This document shows positions 42,969 through 51,291 of a DNA stretch of 64,000 nucleotides, piece after piece (the first letter of the stretch is position 1; every line of letters begins with the position of its first letter). Below the pieces are notes generated by a model. The model worked only from the letters and a program-made list of their open reading frames with translations. It was not told where the DNA came from and ran no database searches. Both the position numbers and the translations under genes were made by a program. Origin of the DNA: Thermoflexus sp042408815 (lineage in GTDB: Bacteria > Chloroflexota > Anaerolineae > Thermoflexales > Thermoflexaceae); assembly GCF_042408815.1 (NCBI RefSeq), contig NZ_JBHOQR010000026.1:1-64000 (forward strand), written 5' to 3'.

Positions 42969-43757
42969 GCGGATCTGCAGGCGGTCCTCGATATAAAGAC
43001 GGATCTCCCATCGCCCGGGCGGGAAGCCGGCGGGCCGGGTGTTGTAGACGTAACCGGGCTGGTTTGGATGGCCATCCCAGAGCAGCGTGCTGCTATCTTC
43101 CAGTTCCCCCTCCCGATACCATGCCACTGTCCAAGCGGCCCCTACCGGCATGTTTTCCACCCGGAACCGCCCGCAGATCCGCTCCGTTCCGGCGGGGAAG
43201 GTGGTCGGCGGCGGCGTAGGGATCTGGATCGGCCGCCCGCGCTCATCGCAGGCATCGGTGAGGGCGAGGTCGAAGAACCGGGCGCTGGGCGGCGCGGGCA
43301 CCGCCTGGGGGATCGGCGTCAGAAGGGTGGGTGGATAAGGGAGCGCCGTTGGCGAGGGGGATGGCGATGGCTGGGGCGTCGGGGAAGGCGTCCAGCGCGG
43401 CATCGCAGCGGGAGTTGGCGAGATCTCGATAAGGGGAGTGGCGGTGGGGGAAGGGATCGGGGAAGGAGTGGCCGTCAGGGGAGGGGACAACCATCCGGGC
43501 GGGGGGATCTCCAATGGCAGTGGGAATCCGGTGCGGGCGAAGCTGTTCAGGATGCCGGTGCCCAGAGCCAGTCCAAGGGCGATCCAGAACCACTGACGGG
43601 CGCGGCGGATGGCGCTGCGGCGCAGGATGAGATAGGGGGCGAAGCGCGCTTCCCGCCATGCCAGGAAGGACAGGGTCAGCGCCAGAAGGACCCCTGCGAT
43701 GCCGATGCCTGTGAACACCGGAAGCCATGGGATCCCGGAAGCCATTATGCTCCTCAC
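42948..43757 (-). CDS. membrane protein with P/T/S-rich linker and external domain
   Basis: A 269-aa hypothetical protein with two N-terminal helices (about 13-33 and 57-75) and a roughly 70-residue low-complexity linker dominated by TPSPTP-type runs. The C-terminal domain (about 165-269; ICGRFRVENMPVGAAWTVAWYREGE, GRWEIRLYIEDRLQIRLAFEV) looks like a beta-sandwich. The linker style matches those of other surface proteins in the window. No family recognised. Confidence 0.65.
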   Translation of the reverse strand: MRSIMASGIPWLPVFTGIGIAGVLLALTLSFLAWREARFAPYLILRRSAIRRARQWFWIALGLALGTGILNSFARTGFPLPLEIPPPGWLSPPLTATPSPIPSPTATPLIEISPTPAAMPRWTPSPTPQPSPSPSPTALPYPPTLLTPIPQAVPAPPSARFFDLALTDACDERGRPIQIPTPPPTTFPAGTERICGRFRVENMPVGAAWTVAWYREGELEDSSTLLWDGHPNQPGYVYNTRPAGFPPGRWEIRLYIEDRLQIRLAFEVR

Positions 43758-43788
43758 CGGTTGTCGCTTCGAGCGCCTCCAACCATTC

Positions 43789-45420
43789 CTACGCCTGAAG
43801 ATCCCGTGCGAACGGCTCCGGCGAGAGGGGGTATCCGGTCGCGAAGACCATGAGGGTGTTCCAGTCCACCGATCGCCCGGGTCGGAAATATCGCTGGATC
43901 AGAAACCGCCCGGTCTCTGGGGAGGCGATCCAGGCCTCATCCTCCCCAATCCGGGCCCGCAAGGTCATCAGCAGCTGGGAGGCCGCCAATTCCCCCAGCA
44001 GGTAGTTATGATAATAAACCGGTGCGACGCTGAAGTGGATCTTCGCCGCCCAATCGGGCGCATCCCGCCCCTCTGGGCGGCGGACCATCTGGAATTCCTC
44101 CACCAGATCCCACCACAAGCGGTTGAGGTCCTGGTGGGGGTTCTGATACAGGGCGCGTTCGAAGTGGGCCATCACCAGTGCCCAGCGGGTGAAGATCAGC
44201 AGCTTGGCCCGGTTGCGCCGGAGGGCCTGGGGGAGCGTCCCCTGAAGGGTTTCTTCATCGAGGTGCAGATAGTGCCGCAACCAGGCGGGGTGATGGATCA
44301 GACGCCCCATCAGCACGGCGATGGCCTCCGTAGAGAGGATATGGGCCGGCGTGCGCAGCAGGAAGGGGAGATCCCGGTCGATGTATTTATCGTAGACCGC
44401 GTGCCCGAGCTCGTGGAGCATCGTCTCCGCCCAGTAGGCGTCGGGCTGGAGGTTGGCCAGGATCCGCACGTCCCCTTTCCGGTCGATATGGACGCAGTAG
44501 GCGTGCTGCTGTTTCCCTTCCCGCTCGTAGAGATCGCTCCGGGCCAGGATATCTTCGATCTCCAGCCCAATGGCGCTGTAAAAGGCCCGGGAAAGGGCGA
44601 CGGGATCGCGCCCCTCGAAGAAGCGGGCCACGCCATCGCCGACTTCTGGGGGCTCCTGGAAGAAGGGATCGCTGTAATGCCAGGGCCGCAGCTCTCGCGG
44701 ATCGACTCCGAAGCGATGGGCCAGCTCTGCGTCGAGCTCGGCTTTATAGGCGGCGAACAAGGGGCGCGTGAGTTGATCCAGCTGATCGAGGAGCCGGAAC
44801 AGTTCTCCCTCGTCCTGTTCCGCCAGGGTCAGGCTCATCGTGTAGAAGTTATCGAAGCCGACCTGACGGGCCCCTTCGTTGCGCAGATCGACCAGGCGGA
44901 GCAGCCGTTCGGCCACCTGGGCGCCGATCTGTTTGCTGGCTTCCCAGGCCTCCCGCCGCAACACAGGATCGGTGGAAGTCCGCAGGATCTGGCGGATCTG
45001 GTTATCGGTGACCGGCCGGCCGCGCAGGGTTGCCCGGAACGCATTGAATACACCTTCCACCGCTTTCTCGAGGTCGGTGATCGCATCGATCAGCGAAAGG
45101 TCGATCTGGAGGCCACGGAAGTCGTCATAGAGGAGGCGGGCTTGGCGGGCGAGGAGGGGGGGAACTTCCGGATTGGGGGTGAAGGCGCCATCTTTCAGGA
45201 GGCCGACGGCTTCCATCAGCTGGCGCAACCGCGCGAAAGCTTGGCGATCGGCGTAGACCTTGCGGAGGGCGGCGGTCAGCCGCGCGTATTCCTCCTCGTC
45301 CTCTTTTCGCCCTGTTGTGGTGAAGCGCCAGTAAGCCTCCGACTGGGCGATGATCAGCGGCTCCACCTGACGGGTGTGGGCCTCGATAAAGGATTCCAGG
45401 GCCTGGATCACCGGGCACAT
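43789..45420 (-). CDS. M2/M3-type zinc metallopeptidase
   Basis: A 543-aa largely helical peptidase with the zinc motif HELGHAVYD (HExxH) preceded by PDAYWAETML and followed by the third-ligand region STEAIAVLMGRL. The N-terminal half (RRLRQLMEAV-type helices, DNQIRQILRTSTDPVLRREAWEASKQIG) is typical of oligoendopeptidase F/angiotensin-converting-enzyme-like folds. No signal peptide, so it is probably a cytoplasmic oligopeptidase. ATG 45420 is only two bases from GGAGGGA, so GTG 45411 is possible. Confidence 0.87.
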   Translation of the reverse strand: MCPVIQALESFIEAHTRQVEPLIIAQSEAYWRFTTTGRKEDEEEYARLTAALRKVYADRQAFARLRQLMEAVGLLKDGAFTPNPEVPPLLARQARLLYDDFRGLQIDLSLIDAITDLEKAVEGVFNAFRATLRGRPVTDNQIRQILRTSTDPVLRREAWEASKQIGAQVAERLLRLVDLRNEGARQVGFDNFYTMSLTLAEQDEGELFRLLDQLDQLTRPLFAAYKAELDAELAHRFGVDPRELRPWHYSDPFFQEPPEVGDGVARFFEGRDPVALSRAFYSAIGLEIEDILARSDLYEREGKQQHAYCVHIDRKGDVRILANLQPDAYWAETMLHELGHAVYDKYIDRDLPFLLRTPAHILSTEAIAVLMGRLIHHPAWLRHYLHLDEETLQGTLPQALRRNRAKLLIFTRWALVMAHFERALYQNPHQDLNRLWWDLVEEFQMVRRPEGRDAPDWAAKIHFSVAPVYYHNYLLGELAASQLLMTLRARIGEDEAWIASPETGRFLIQRYFRPGRSVDWNTLMVFATGYPLSPEPFARDLQA

Positions 45421-45448
45421 TCCCTCCGTGTGAGAATGAAGGCGTCCT

Positions 45449-45787
45449 TCAAGCGTTCTCCGGGTGCTCCATTGGCCGGGGACGGCGCACCCAGAGGACC
45501 AGCACATCGCCCTCCGGCCAGCGCTCCACCCGCGCGGCGATCACATCCGCCCAGTGGCGTTCTCCGGAGGGCGCGGGGAAATCGAGCTGCACCGGCCGGC
45601 CCTCCTCCCACGCGCGGCGGCAGCGCTCCAGCATCTTCTCGCCGTTGAAGGTGCGCATCTGACAGACCGCCACCGGCTGGGTGGTCGGCCCTTCATAGAT
45701 CGAAAATGCCCAGATCTCCCGGGCTGGCTGAAACTGAGGGGTCGGCCCTTCCACGACGGTGATCCATTCCGGCTCTATCCAGCGCAT
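45449..45787 (-). CDS. conserved-looking hypothetical protein
   Basis: A 112-aa soluble protein starting MRWIEPEWITVVEG, with FSIYEGPTTQPVAVCQMRTFNGEKMLERCRRAWEEG and VIAARVERWPEGDVLVLWVRRP. It looks like a compact alpha/beta fold with no motif I recognise. GGGAGGG stands eight to nine bases before ATG 45787. It lies 28 bases upstream of the peptidase gene on the same strand. Confidence 0.55.
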   Translation of the reverse strand: MRWIEPEWITVVEGPTPQFQPAREIWAFSIYEGPTTQPVAVCQMRTFNGEKMLERCRRAWEEGRPVQLDFPAPSGERHWADVIAARVERWPEGDVLVLWVRRPRPMEHPENA

Positions 45788-45998
45788 TGCCCTGTTCCCT
45801 CCCGACCAGGAGTGTTCCTTCGGCCTCAAAGGGCCTTCCTCGCCCGTTCCGCCGTCCATCCGGCCGCATCTGAACTCAGTGGACGGCAGAGCTTCCCCCT
45901 TGCCTCATAAAAATTCTACCACCGTGTGGGCAGGTGGGGCATCACCATGCCCGCTCTGGGGGGCATAGGCTGGGTTTCTTCCTCGCGCTCCAGAGGGG

Positions 45999-47048
45999 TC
46001 AGAAGAAGGCGCCTCGCCGGGTATGACCCAGCAGGTAAAGAAAGAAGGGTCCCCCCAGAAAGGCGGTGAGGATCGTCAGCGGGATTTCCTGGGGGGGGAG
46101 GAGCGTGCGGGAGAGGAGATCGGATAGCGTGAGCAGGGAAGCTCCCAACAGCATCGAGGCGGGGAGCACTCGCGGGTAGCGGGGCCCCACGATCATGCGG
46201 GCCAGGTGCGGAGCGATCAGGCCGACAAATCCAATGATCCCCGTGAAGGCCACAGCGCCGGCGGTGGCGAGGGTGGCGGCCCCAATGGCCAGCCGCTTCA
46301 CCCGCTCGACCGGCAGCCCGAGTTGCTGGGCCTGCTCCTCCCCAAACTGGAGAACATCCAGCGGGCGTCCCAGGAGGAGCAGGAGGCCCAGGCCGGTGAC
46401 CACATAGGGGAGAGCCCCGCGGAGGGCCGGCCAGCCCCCTAGGGCGTAGCCGCCCAGCATCCAGATCCACGCCCGATGAGGGGCGACCCGGCCGACCATA
46501 AGCATCAACAGCCCCAAGCTGAGGGCGTTGAGAATGGCTCCCACGGCGACCCCGGCCAGCAGCAGCGCCGTCAGCGGCACTATCCCTCCGATCCGGGCGA
46601 GGCGGATCACCAGCCCCACGGTGAGCAGGCCTCCCAGAAAGGCGGCTACGGGAAGCGTCAGCAGCCCGAAGGCGGTGGCCGAGAGGTTCATGGCGACGGC
46701 GATCAGCGCTCCCAGGTTGGCTCCCGCCGCCACCCCGATGAGATAGGGGTCCGCTAGGGGGTTACGGAACAACCCCTGATAGGCGGCGCCGGCCCCGGCC
46801 AGCGCCGCGCCGGTCAGGGCGAGGAGCAGCACCCGGGGGAGCCGTACCTCCCATACGATGGCGGTCAAGGTTGGATCCCGGGCTTTCCCCAGCAGGATCC
46901 GACCCAGCTCCCCCAGGGGAACCGGAACGGGGCCCAGGGCCACCCCCAGGGCCAGGCTGCCGCTGAGGAGCAATCCCAAGCCGACCCACTGTCCGATCCG
47001 AACGGACCAGGAGCGCTGGGCGGCCATGGAGCGCGCGCGAAGCGACAT
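45999..47048 (-). CDS. btuC: FecCD-type ABC permease (cobalamin/siderophore), BtuC-like
   Basis: A 349-aa permease with about ten helices. The family segments are RLPRVLLLALTGAALAGAGAAYQGLFRNPLADPYLIGVAAGA, HRAWIWMLGGY and FTGIIGFVGLIAPHLARMIVGPRYPRVLPASMLLGA. These are the ATPase-contacting and pore regions of BtuC/FhuB/FecCD. B12 specificity is inferred from the riboswitch upstream of btuF. ATG 47048 has GGAGG five bases upstream. No ATPase gene follows. Confidence 0.9.
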   Translation of the reverse strand: MSLRARSMAAQRSWSVRIGQWVGLGLLLSGSLALGVALGPVPVPLGELGRILLGKARDPTLTAIVWEVRLPRVLLLALTGAALAGAGAAYQGLFRNPLADPYLIGVAAGANLGALIAVAMNLSATAFGLLTLPVAAFLGGLLTVGLVIRLARIGGIVPLTALLLAGVAVGAILNALSLGLLMLMVGRVAPHRAWIWMLGGYALGGWPALRGALPYVVTGLGLLLLLGRPLDVLQFGEEQAQQLGLPVERVKRLAIGAATLATAGAVAFTGIIGFVGLIAPHLARMIVGPRYPRVLPASMLLGASLLTLSDLLSRTLLPPQEIPLTILTAFLGGPFFLYLLGHTRRGAFF

Positions 47049-47172
47049 GTTCTCCTCCACCCGGAGGGTGAGGAGGGGCTCTCTGGGGAGCGGCAAGGAT
47101 AGCGGAGCGGAAGATCGGAGAATATACCCGCGCCCACGGAAGCCCCTCCCGAAGAAGGATCATGCGCCCGGA

Positions 47173-48210
47173 TCACCGCACAAGCGTCGGGAGCCGCAGC
47201 GCGATCCGCGCTGGGCCCTCCCCGGCCGGTTGCGGGAACAGCTCGGGATGGATGATCCGCGCCAGTGCCTCCAAACCATCGACAATCCGTGGACCGGGTC
47301 GGGAGATCAGGTCCGCGTTGATGGGATAGATCCGCCCTTCCCGCACTGCCCGCAGGCGGTTCCATCCCGGGCGCTGGCGGACTTTCTCCGGCGTCTCGCC
47401 GTAATTGGCGGTGCCCAAGATGATGAGATCCGGATCCTGTCGGATCAATTCTTCCAGGCTGATCTGTCCCCACTCGCTGGAGAGGCTTGCCCCGATGTTC
47501 TGCCCGCCGGCCCGGGTGATCAATCGATCGATAAAGGAGCCGGGGCCGGCTGTCCACGGCTTGCCCGGATCGGTGGCGTCGAGCTCGTAGAAGACCTTGG
47601 GGCGGGTGCGGGCCTGGCGGATTTTTTCCTCAATGGCCGTGAGGCGGGATCGCAGGTCCGCGATGGTCTTTTCCGCCTGCTCCGTATTCCCGGTCAGTCG
47701 TCCTACCATTTGGATCTGCTGGAAAATCTCTTCGATGTCCTTGGGCGTGCGCTGGTGGAACACCACCAGCCCCAGGCGCTCCAGCGCCTTCACCTGCTCC
47801 GGGCTGATGACGCCGGGGGCCAGGATCAGATCGGGGCGCAGGGCGACGATTGCCTCCGTGTTGATCGAGGGGTAGGTGCCGCCGATGCTGGGGACGTTCT
47901 TCGCCTCCGGCGGGTAATCCGAGAGCTCGTCCCGCCCCACAAGGCGATCGCCGGCTCCCACGGCGAAGATCATCTCCGTGGCGGAAGGCGCGAGGGTGAC
48001 GATCCGTTGCGGGCGGGCTGGCAGCACCACGGCCCTTCCGAAGTCATCGGTGACGCTCAGGAAAGGCGCGGGCGTGGGAGTGGCCGTGGGAAGGGCGGTG
48101 GGCGAGGGTGTCTGCGTCGGAAGCGGTGTCGCTGTGGGCGTGGGGGAAGGAGCCCCCGCGCAGCCGGCCAGGACCATCAGGATCAGGGCGAATCCTAGGA
48201 TCCGTCGCAT
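47173..48210 (-). CDS. btuF: cobalamin-type ABC transporter substrate-binding lipoprotein, BtuF-like
   Basis: A 345-aa lipoprotein with an N-terminal signal and lipobox LAGC (Cys17), then a P/T-rich linker (about 20-46). The helical-backbone binding domain shows RIVTLAPSATEMIFAVGAGDRLVGRDELSDYPPEAKNVPSIGG, RPDLILAPG, KVFYELD and GSFIDRLITRAGGQNIG. ATG 48210 follows GGAGG by seven bases. It is preceded by a cobalamin riboswitch and followed by btuC, so it binds B12 or a related corrinoid. Confidence 0.9.
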   Translation of the reverse strand: MRRILGFALILMVLAGCAGAPSPTPTATPLPTQTPSPTALPTATPTPAPFLSVTDDFGRAVVLPARPQRIVTLAPSATEMIFAVGAGDRLVGRDELSDYPPEAKNVPSIGGTYPSINTEAIVALRPDLILAPGVISPEQVKALERLGLVVFHQRTPKDIEEIFQQIQMVGRLTGNTEQAEKTIADLRSRLTAIEEKIRQARTRPKVFYELDATDPGKPWTAGPGSFIDRLITRAGGQNIGASLSSEWGQISLEELIRQDPDLIILGTANYGETPEKVRQRPGWNRLRAVREGRIYPINADLISRPGPRIVDGLEALARIIHPELFPQPAGEGPARIALRLPTLVR

Positions 48211-48286
48211 CGTCCGACCTCCAGGTTCGGGATGGGGGCCTCGTCGAAAGGGGCAGAGGCCCATCCCGGTCGGAGGCCGGAAACAG

Positions 48287-48320
48287 GCGGCCTCCCTGCC
48301 GGAACGGACAGGGAGGCCGC
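48287..48320 (-). terminator. strong hairpin in the B12 riboswitch leader (expression platform)
   Basis: A 12-bp perfect stem GCGGCCTCCCTG/CAGGGAGGCCGC (48287-48298 with 48309-48320) has a 10-base loop. It lies between the aptamer and btuF and is followed on the minus strand only by a short TGTTTCC. It may therefore act as a terminator or a regulatory hairpin. Confidence 0.55.
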
Positions 48321-48384
48321 GGGAAAGCTCGAGGGGACCCGGAGACGGGTCGGCGGCGCTCCTACCCCTTCCGCGAGGCTCGGA

Positions 48385-48528
48385 GGAGGCCGAGGCGGGC
48401 GACCGGGCTTCCATGGTCCGCGGCTGCGGCCATGGTTACCGTTGCGGGACAGCGCCGGACTTTCACCGGACTTCGCCTTTCAGCCCTGCCATCCGGGGCG
48501 TCGGGCACCTCGGCCGTATTCAGCTGTC
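48385..48528 (-). promoter_or_regulatory. cobalamin (B12) riboswitch
   Basis: Minus-strand RNA contains the conserved core GGTGAAAGTCC...CTGTCCCGCAACGGTAA (48466-48436). The B12 box, in the variant AGCCCGGTCGCCCGCC, lies within 48391-48409. GAGGTGCC begins the P2/P3 side near 48515. It controls btuF-btuC, which turn off when adenosylcobalamin is plentiful. Confidence 0.9.
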
Positions 48529-48535
48529 TAGGATC

Positions 48536-48563
48536 ATGATACGGCCCGCTCACTTCCTGTCAA
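48536..48563 (-). promoter_or_regulatory. promoter of the B12 riboswitch-btuFC transcript
   Basis: Minus strand perfect TTGACA (48563-48558), 16-base spacer and TATCAT (48541-48536). The predicted start near 48529 is the 5' edge of the riboswitch. Confidence 0.75.
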
Positions 48564-48780
48564 GACCGATATGGTATAGGCCGCGTGGGCGCGAAGGGTT
48601 CTGGGAACTGCCTGTGTGCGCTGTCCGATTCCAGGACGGCGAAGGCACGCACCTGGTCCACGGGCGGGAAGATGTCTGGAAGAAAACGTGTTATGATGGC
48701 CGCGTTTGCGGTGGGGGGTGGTATCGGCTTTTTACAGCCCGAAGGGTTGTGGGGAGGGACAACCGAAAGGGGGTGCTGTC

Positions 48781-49134
48781 ATGAAGAAAAAACCGCGCCC
48801 TTCCCGGAAGGCTGTAGTGGGCGAGGCACGCGAGGTGTTCACGGAGGAGGAGCGAGCCGCCATACGGGAGCTTGCCCGGGAGCGGAAGGCCGCCGGGCGT
48901 CATGGATCCCGGGCGGATGAGGAGAGGGCGGTGCTGGAGAAGATCCAGGGGATGCCCGAACCCGACCGCGCGATGGCCATGCGGCTCCACGCCATCATCC
49001 GAGCCAGCGCGCCGGCCCTCGTGCCAAGGCTCTGGTATGGGATGCCCGCCTACGTCCTGGGCTTCACAGGACCTCCGGCGGACGGTATTCCCCCCATATT
49101 TGGCGCAGCACCCCACAGATCTCCCCCAAGGTGA
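48781..49134 (+). pseudogene. DUF1801-like protein, 3'-truncated
   Basis: Starts MKKKPRPSRKAVVGEA, continues FTEEERAAIRELARERKA and reaches MPEPDRAMAMRLHAIIRASAPALVPRLWYGMPAYVL, the N-terminal two thirds of DUF1801/YdhG-like proteins. Similarity stops near 49060. The remaining frame runs on the opposite strand of the methylmalonyl-CoA mutase 3' end and encodes unrelated PPADGIPPIFG. The expected C-terminal strands (the CFF...FGF region) are missing. GGGGGTG precedes the ATG. It looks like a gene cut by the junction with the mutase operon. Confidence 0.65.
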
Positions 49135-50737
49135 CGCCCGCGGCCACCGCCTCCACGAACAGTGGCATGAGGGGCTCGTTGGGCTGGCGGGCCGCCGCTT
49201 CGATGTGGCTCAGGAGGGCCGAGGCCCGCTCGGCATCCCGTCGGGCTCGCAGCTCCTGCAGCCGCGCCTTCTGGGCTTCCTCGATAGTGGGGTCCACTTT
49301 CAACCGCTCCAGATCGGCGGGCTCTTCCTCCACCTGGAAAGCGTTCACCCCGACGATGATCTGCTCGCCCGACTCGATGGCCTGCTGGGTCCGGTAGGCG
49401 GATTCGGCGATGGCCCGCTGGATATAGCCGGACTCGATGGCCCGCAGCGCTCCGCCCATGGCCTCGATGTGGTCGATTTCCTCCAGCGCGCGGCGCTCGA
49501 TCTCAGTCGTCAGGTATTCGATGACGTAGCTGCCCGCCAGGGGATCGATGGTGTCGGCCACCCCGGATTCATAAGCGAGGATCTGCTGGGTGCGCAGGGC
49601 GATCCGGGCGGATTTCTCAGTGGGCAGCCAGAGGGCTTCGTCCATGGCGTTGGTGTGGAGGGACTGGCAGCCGCCCAGGATAGCGGCCAGGGCCTGAACC
49701 GTCACCCGGATGATGTTGTTCTCAGGCTGCTGGGCGGTGAGGGTGCTGCCGCCGGTCTGGACGTGAAAGCGGAGCATCATGGCCTCGGGGCGGGTGGCCC
49801 TTAGGCGATCCCGAGTCAGCCGGGCCCACAGCCGGCGGGCGGCGCGGAACTTGGCCACTTCCTCGAGGAAATGGTTGTGGGCGTTGAAAAAGAACGAAAG
49901 CTGGGGTCCGATGTCGTCGATAGAGAGGCCGGCCCGGGCGGCCGCCCGCACATATTCCAGGGCGTGGGCGAAGGTGAAGGCCACCTCCTGCACTGCGGTG
50001 GCCCCTGCCTCCCGAATGTGATAGCCGCTGATGCTGATGGGGTTCCAGTTCGGCACGTGTCGGTGGCAGAAGGCCATCACATCTACGGTGAGCCGCATGG
50101 AGGGCTCCGGCGGGAAGATATACAGGCCGCGGGCCACATATTCCTTGAGGATATCGTTCTGAACCGTCCCCCGCAGCCGTTTCCAGTCCACGCCCTGTTC
50201 CCGGGCCAGGGCGAGGACCATGGCCAGGAGGATGGCTGCGGGGGCGTTGATGGTCATCGAGAGGCTCACTCGATCCAGGGGGATGCCCTCCAGGAGGCGC
50301 TGCATATCGTCGAGGGAGCAGATGCTCACCCCGACCCGACCGACCTCCCCGTGGGCCAGCGGGTGATCGGCGTCATAGCCCAGCTGGGTGGGGAGATCAA
50401 AGGCGACGGAGAGGCCGGTCTGGCCCTGGGCCAGCAGGTAGCGATAGCGTCGGTTGGACTCCTCAGCGGTGGCATAGCCGGCGTATTGCCGCATGGTCCA
50501 CAGGCGGCCCCGATACATCGTCCGATAGATCCCCCGGGTGAAGGGGAACTCCCCTGGGAACCCCAGGTCCTGCAGGTAGTCGACCTCGACATCCGCGGGG
50601 GTGTAAAGGGGCTCCAGAGGGATGCCCGAGGGGGTCTCGAAGCGGGGACGACGCTGAGGGGCCTCCCGAAGGGCCTCCTGCCATCGTTGCTGCGCTTCCC
50701 GGATCTCCCGCACTGGGATCGAGATCCCGATCGCCAT
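49064..50737 (-). CDS. methylmalonyl-CoA mutase large subunit (catalytic domain)
   Basis: B12-dependent isomerase domain that interconverts methylmalonyl-CoA and succinyl-CoA. The 557-aa protein shows PGEFPFTRGIYRTMYRGRLWTMRQYAGY, GQTGLSVAFDLPTQLGYD, GTVQNDILKEYVARGLYIFPPEPSMRL, ISISGYHIREAGA, FHVQTGGSTLTAQQPENNIIRV and QSLHTNAMDEAL. It ends before the cobalamin-binding domain, so a separate small subunit is needed and is not in the window. GGGAGG lies five bases before ATG 50737. Last gene of the carboxylase operon. Confidence 0.93.
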   Translation of the reverse strand: MAIGISIPVREIREAQQRWQEALREAPQRRPRFETPSGIPLEPLYTPADVEVDYLQDLGFPGEFPFTRGIYRTMYRGRLWTMRQYAGYATAEESNRRYRYLLAQGQTGLSVAFDLPTQLGYDADHPLAHGEVGRVGVSICSLDDMQRLLEGIPLDRVSLSMTINAPAAILLAMVLALAREQGVDWKRLRGTVQNDILKEYVARGLYIFPPEPSMRLTVDVMAFCHRHVPNWNPISISGYHIREAGATAVQEVAFTFAHALEYVRAAARAGLSIDDIGPQLSFFFNAHNHFLEEVAKFRAARRLWARLTRDRLRATRPEAMMLRFHVQTGGSTLTAQQPENNIIRVTVQALAAILGGCQSLHTNAMDEALWLPTEKSARIALRTQQILAYESGVADTIDPLAGSYVIEYLTTEIERRALEEIDHIEAMGGALRAIESGYIQRAIAESAYRTQQAIESGEQIIVGVNAFQVEEEPADLERLKVDPTIEEAQKARLQELRARRDAERASALLSHIEAAARQPNEPLMPLFVEAVAAGVTLGEICGVLRQIWGEYRPPEVL

Positions 50738-50790
50738 CGAGGCCTCCCTTTTTTCGGATTCAAGACGGAGCGCCTGCAGCGGATGGGGCG

Positions 50791-51288
50791 TTAGCTCAGG
50801 ATCACCAGGATCTGGTTCTGCTCCACGCTCTGGCCGGGCTTCACCCGGATGGACTTCACGGTGCCATCGCGGGGAGCCCGGATCTCGTTCTGCATTTTCA
50901 TGGACTCTAGGAGGACCAGCTTCTCGCCCTTGCGGACGGGCTGGCCTTCCTGAACGGGCACGGCGACGATGAGGCCGGGCATGGGGGCCTTGACGGCGAC
51001 CTCCCCAGCCGGTCCGTGGCGTTCTCCCGAAGCTTCCCGCAGCCGCCGCTCCCGCTCATCCTCCACGCGCACGGCAAAGAGGTAGCCGCGGAGGAAGACC
51101 CAGTATTCCCCTTCCCGTTCCTCCACGAGGGCCTCATAAGAGGCGTTATCCAAAAGCAGGGAGTAGACGTGCTGCTGGTCGATCAGGCGGAAATCCACGG
51201 TCCGCTCGACGCCTTCGAATAGGATCCGATTCTCGTGGTTGATTTCGATGGTGAACGTTTTATCGTTGAGGGTGGCGACGTATTTCAT
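50791..51288 (-). CDS. biotin carboxyl carrier protein of an acyl-CoA carboxylase
   Basis: A 165-aa carrier. Residues 1-85 are a linker/beta domain; residues 97-165 are the biotinyl domain (VKAPMPGLIVAVPVQEGQPV, LLESMKMQNEIRAPRDGTV) with biotinyl Lys K131 in E-S-M-K-M. The ATG is three bases after the biotin carboxylase stop, implying coupling. It shuttles carboxybiotin between the two neighbouring enzymes. Confidence 0.93.
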   Translation of the reverse strand: MKYVATLNDKTFTIEINHENRILFEGVERTVDFRLIDQQHVYSLLLDNASYEALVEEREGEYWVFLRGYLFAVRVEDERERRLREASGERHGPAGEVAVKAPMPGLIVAVPVQEGQPVRKGEKLVLLESMKMQNEIRAPRDGTVKSIRVKPGQSVEQNQILVILS

Positions 51289-51291
51289 GGC

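Noticed and set aside
43300..43500. repeated TPSPTP-coding units as a possible tandem repeat or CRISPR
   Set aside because: They are irregular codons of a Pro/Thr/Ser linker inside one protein, with no constant repeat length or spacers.
43699..45648. 649-codon open frame on the plus strand
   Set aside because: Antisense of the HExxH peptidase gene, which has clear motifs and its own start.
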